Below are positions 62,001 through 64,000 of a DNA stretch of 64,000 nt, one piece after another. Within the stretch, counting starts at the first letter, position 1. The number at the start of each line of letters is the position of its first letter. Source of the DNA: Allantophomopsis cytisporea (lineage: Eukaryota > Ascomycota > Leotiomycetes > Phacidiales > Phacidiaceae); the NCBI GenBank assembly GCA_024752435.1, contig CP103021.1, positions 682,001-746,000 on the forward strand. The letters run 5' to 3'. The notes beneath the pieces were generated by a model that had not been told where the DNA came from, did no database searches, and saw only the letters and a list, made by a program, of their open reading frames with translations. The translations under genes and the position numbers were made by a program.

Positions 62001-63253
62001 GAAAGGTTAAAGAGCTTAGTCTCGAACCATCCCAGAAAGCATCTATTGACTTGACTAAGATGTCTGAAGAGACATCTCGAGGAAAGCTTCTGATGAAGGA
62101 CGTAAGCCATCAGAAAACAAAGCGTCTACTCGGGCAGACATACACCTTCGCTGATGGCTTTTGTGGTGCTGGAGGCACAACTGCTGGTGCAAAGAAGGCG
62201 AAGCTAAAGATACGCATTGGTTTCGACTGCTGGGCGCATGCAGGAAGGTCATGGGCGGCGAATTTTTCGGATGCTGTCTTGTATCTTATGACGGCAAACG
62301 AAGTATTTCATTTCGTTAAGGAGTACAAGCACAACGTTGTAGTTGACGTTCTGCACTTATCGCCACCATGTCAGTTCTTCTCCCCGGCTCACACCATCGA
62401 TGGGCAGAACGACGAAGCTAATGTCGCGGCTTTTCTTTGCATTGAAGAAGCCATCGCAACCTTCAAGCCCCGGATCGTGACACTAGAAGAAACAGCTGGA
62501 CTGTGTCTACCATTTCATTTCGTTTGGTTATGCAAGTTGATCAACATGTTCACATCAAAAGGTTACTCTATTCGTTGGAAAGTCTGCGACCTCTTCAGAT
62601 GGGGTCTTTGCCAACCTCGCAAGAGATTAGTTGTGATTGCGGCTTGCCCTGGAGAGTCTGTCCCTGACTTCCCAGACTACACCCACGATGAAGATGGAAG
62701 GAATGGACTTAAGCCGTGTACAACCGTTAGCGATGTTCTTGATAGTATTCCCCTAGATGCAGAGGACCACAATCCAGACACTATTGGAATGGCACCCATA
62801 GGTTCTATTTCCTGCTTTCCGGATGGAATGCTGCGGCGCACCATCGTTTGTAATGGTGGACAGAATTGTCACCCATCCGGGCGAAAACTCACTCTTCGTG
62901 AGTATGCGAGATTTCAAGGGTTCTCGAATGAACACAAGTTCAGGGGCGCTTCTATCTTAAAGCAGATTGGAAACGCAGTACCTTCATCAGTGGCGGAAAC
63001 ACTCTTCACGTCAATCAGAAAGCACCTAGAGGCTGAGGATGATGTAGAAGATGAGAGAGAGGTTATCGATATTGATAACGACTCTCAGAACGATAGTGGG
63101 GCTCATGATAGTAATGGAGGTTTGAAAAGTGATAAGAAAAAGGGGGAGGTTATCAGCATCGACGACGACGACTCCCAAAAGAATGAGGTGGTTGAAATCA
63201 GTTATGATGCCACAAAGAAAAAGGGAAAGGAAAGGGCGATTCTCATCGATTAG
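59045..63253 (+). CDS. rid: cytosine-C5 DNA methyltransferase of the RID/Masc1 type
   Basis: Exons 59045-60174, 60371-60722 and 60878-63253 are in exact frame and give 1,285 residues; both introns (196 and 155 nt) have good branch sites (GCTAAC, CTGAC). The real 5' end may lie upstream, because GCTAAC...ATCTAG at 59048-59067 looks like an acceptor. The N-terminal 500 residues are hydrophilic and hold a duplicated segment. A BAH-like domain spans about 596-725. The catalytic region has motif I FADGFCGAGG (about 918-927), motif IV SPPCQFFSPAHT (about 990-1001), motif VI reading EET where most enzymes have ENV, a motif VIII-like QPRKR, and motifs IX-X ending in IGNAVPSSV. SPPCQ with SPAHT and the altered motif VI mark the RID/Masc1 clade rather than DIM-2, which has SPCPGFS and ENV. 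RID is needed for repeat-induced point mutation in Neurospora. All catalytic residues look intact. Confidence 0.92.
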
Positions 63254-64000
63254 CTGATGGACATGACGGCATAGTGGGGGTATGATAGCGTTTCAGTTCT
63301 TGGTTCTGTCCTCTGTGCATCAAAGGGATGTAATTTGATGCTGTGACTTCAAACTCAACAGGCATGAGAAAATAATTTGAATCAATTACAGATGAGCAAA
63401 AGTAATCATGAAAAGGTATTTTATTTGAAGTGTCTATGCTAAAAAGTCTGGTGATGACCGGTTTTTGAACCATATAATGGTTACAAGCTGATAATAAACT
63501 GAAGACACATTAGCTACACTCATCAAATGTGCTGGATATATATTAAAATAAAAGTGAATGTTATGTTTCTCAGAGATCTTGGTAGAAAAGAATCAGTATG
63601 CCCGAAGGCATTCAGGATTTTCAGCGTGTTGTTTGTTCGTCCTTATACAATAGGTGGAGTGAAATTATTTGACAAGAACTTACCATATAGTGATAATTAC
63701 GTTGATGTATCCACGAAATTTCTAGAATTCATGATTTGCTAGGAACCTATTCATCTGCGCTTTGTTAGCACGTTTCTTTGAATTAAGGCATATTCAAAGA
63801 ATGGTGGGATTTCCAATATCAGGATATGTAAGAAAGGTATATCTCTCTCTTATGCCGTATAGGTACCCCGGCGAGGGTCCCACGACATAAGGTCAATCGC
63901 AAATTATATCGTCATTTCAGGAAAGGAGTGGATGCCGCAGAAAGAAAGAAGTAACATACCAGTTAATGCAGGTGTCGAAATGAGCTTGCTATCAGTTTCC
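63254..64000. other. 3' flank of the methyltransferase gene
   Basis: AT-rich DNA, probably its 3' untranslated region and the space before the next gene. No gene seen up to the window end. Confidence 0.5.

Noticed and set aside
59045..63253. DIM-2 identity for the DNA methyltransferase
   Set aside because: Motif IV is SPPCQ...SPAHT and motif VI is EET, which is the RID/Masc1 pattern; DIM-2 has SPCPGFS and ENV.
1..64000. Heavy RIP damage
   Set aside because: Genes are intact and no large AT-rich, repeat-derived block with mass C-to-T change is visible, although a RID-type gene is present.

Overview
The window is nuclear DNA from a filamentous ascomycete (Pezizomycotina). The grounds are frequent 40-60 nt spliceosomal introns with GTATGT/GTAAGT donors and CTAAC/CTGAC branch sites, a full alpha-1,3-glucan synthase, a RID/Masc1-type cytosine methyltransferase (a fungal family), WSC-domain secreted proteins and a LaeA-like methyltransferase. 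Leotiomycetes is my best guess, not a proof. Exon joins below were worked out by hand from splice signals, reading phase and protein continuity; they are predictions.

Layout. Left part (about 3.6-27 kb) is an accessory, secretion/redox-flavoured region: a secreted metallophosphoesterase (+), an MFS drug-type transporter (-), a cytochrome P450 (-), a LaeA-like SAM methyltransferase (+), a secreted copper radical oxidase with four WSC domains (-), a small uncharacterised protein (-), an HSL-type alpha/beta hydrolase (-), an intron-containing tRNA-Lys(UUU) (-), a low-complexity/AT-shifted patch with an unrecognised 197-residue gene and a frame-broken gene remnant (-), and a ferric reductase (+). 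The transporter, P450, methyltransferase and hydrolase could serve one small-molecule pathway, but no PKS, NRPS or terpene backbone enzyme is present.

Middle part (27-48 kb) is dominated by the 7.3-kb alpha-1,3-glucan synthase gene, which sits alone between two gene-poor stretches of about 7.8 and 5.9 kb that are rich in short tandem repeats and pyrimidine-rich leader-like DNA.

Right part (48-63 kb) is a housekeeping/genome-maintenance block: an arrestin-related trafficking adaptor with PY motifs (+), an endonuclease III-like DNA glycosylase (-), the first enzyme of purine synthesis, amidophosphoribosyltransferase (-), and the RID/Masc1-type DNA methyltransferase (+). The last has a long N-terminal extension with an internal duplication and repeated SUMO-interaction-like motifs at both sides of its catalytic region, which I consider the most interesting new detail in the window. 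No complete transposon, rRNA, CRISPR array or prophage is visible.
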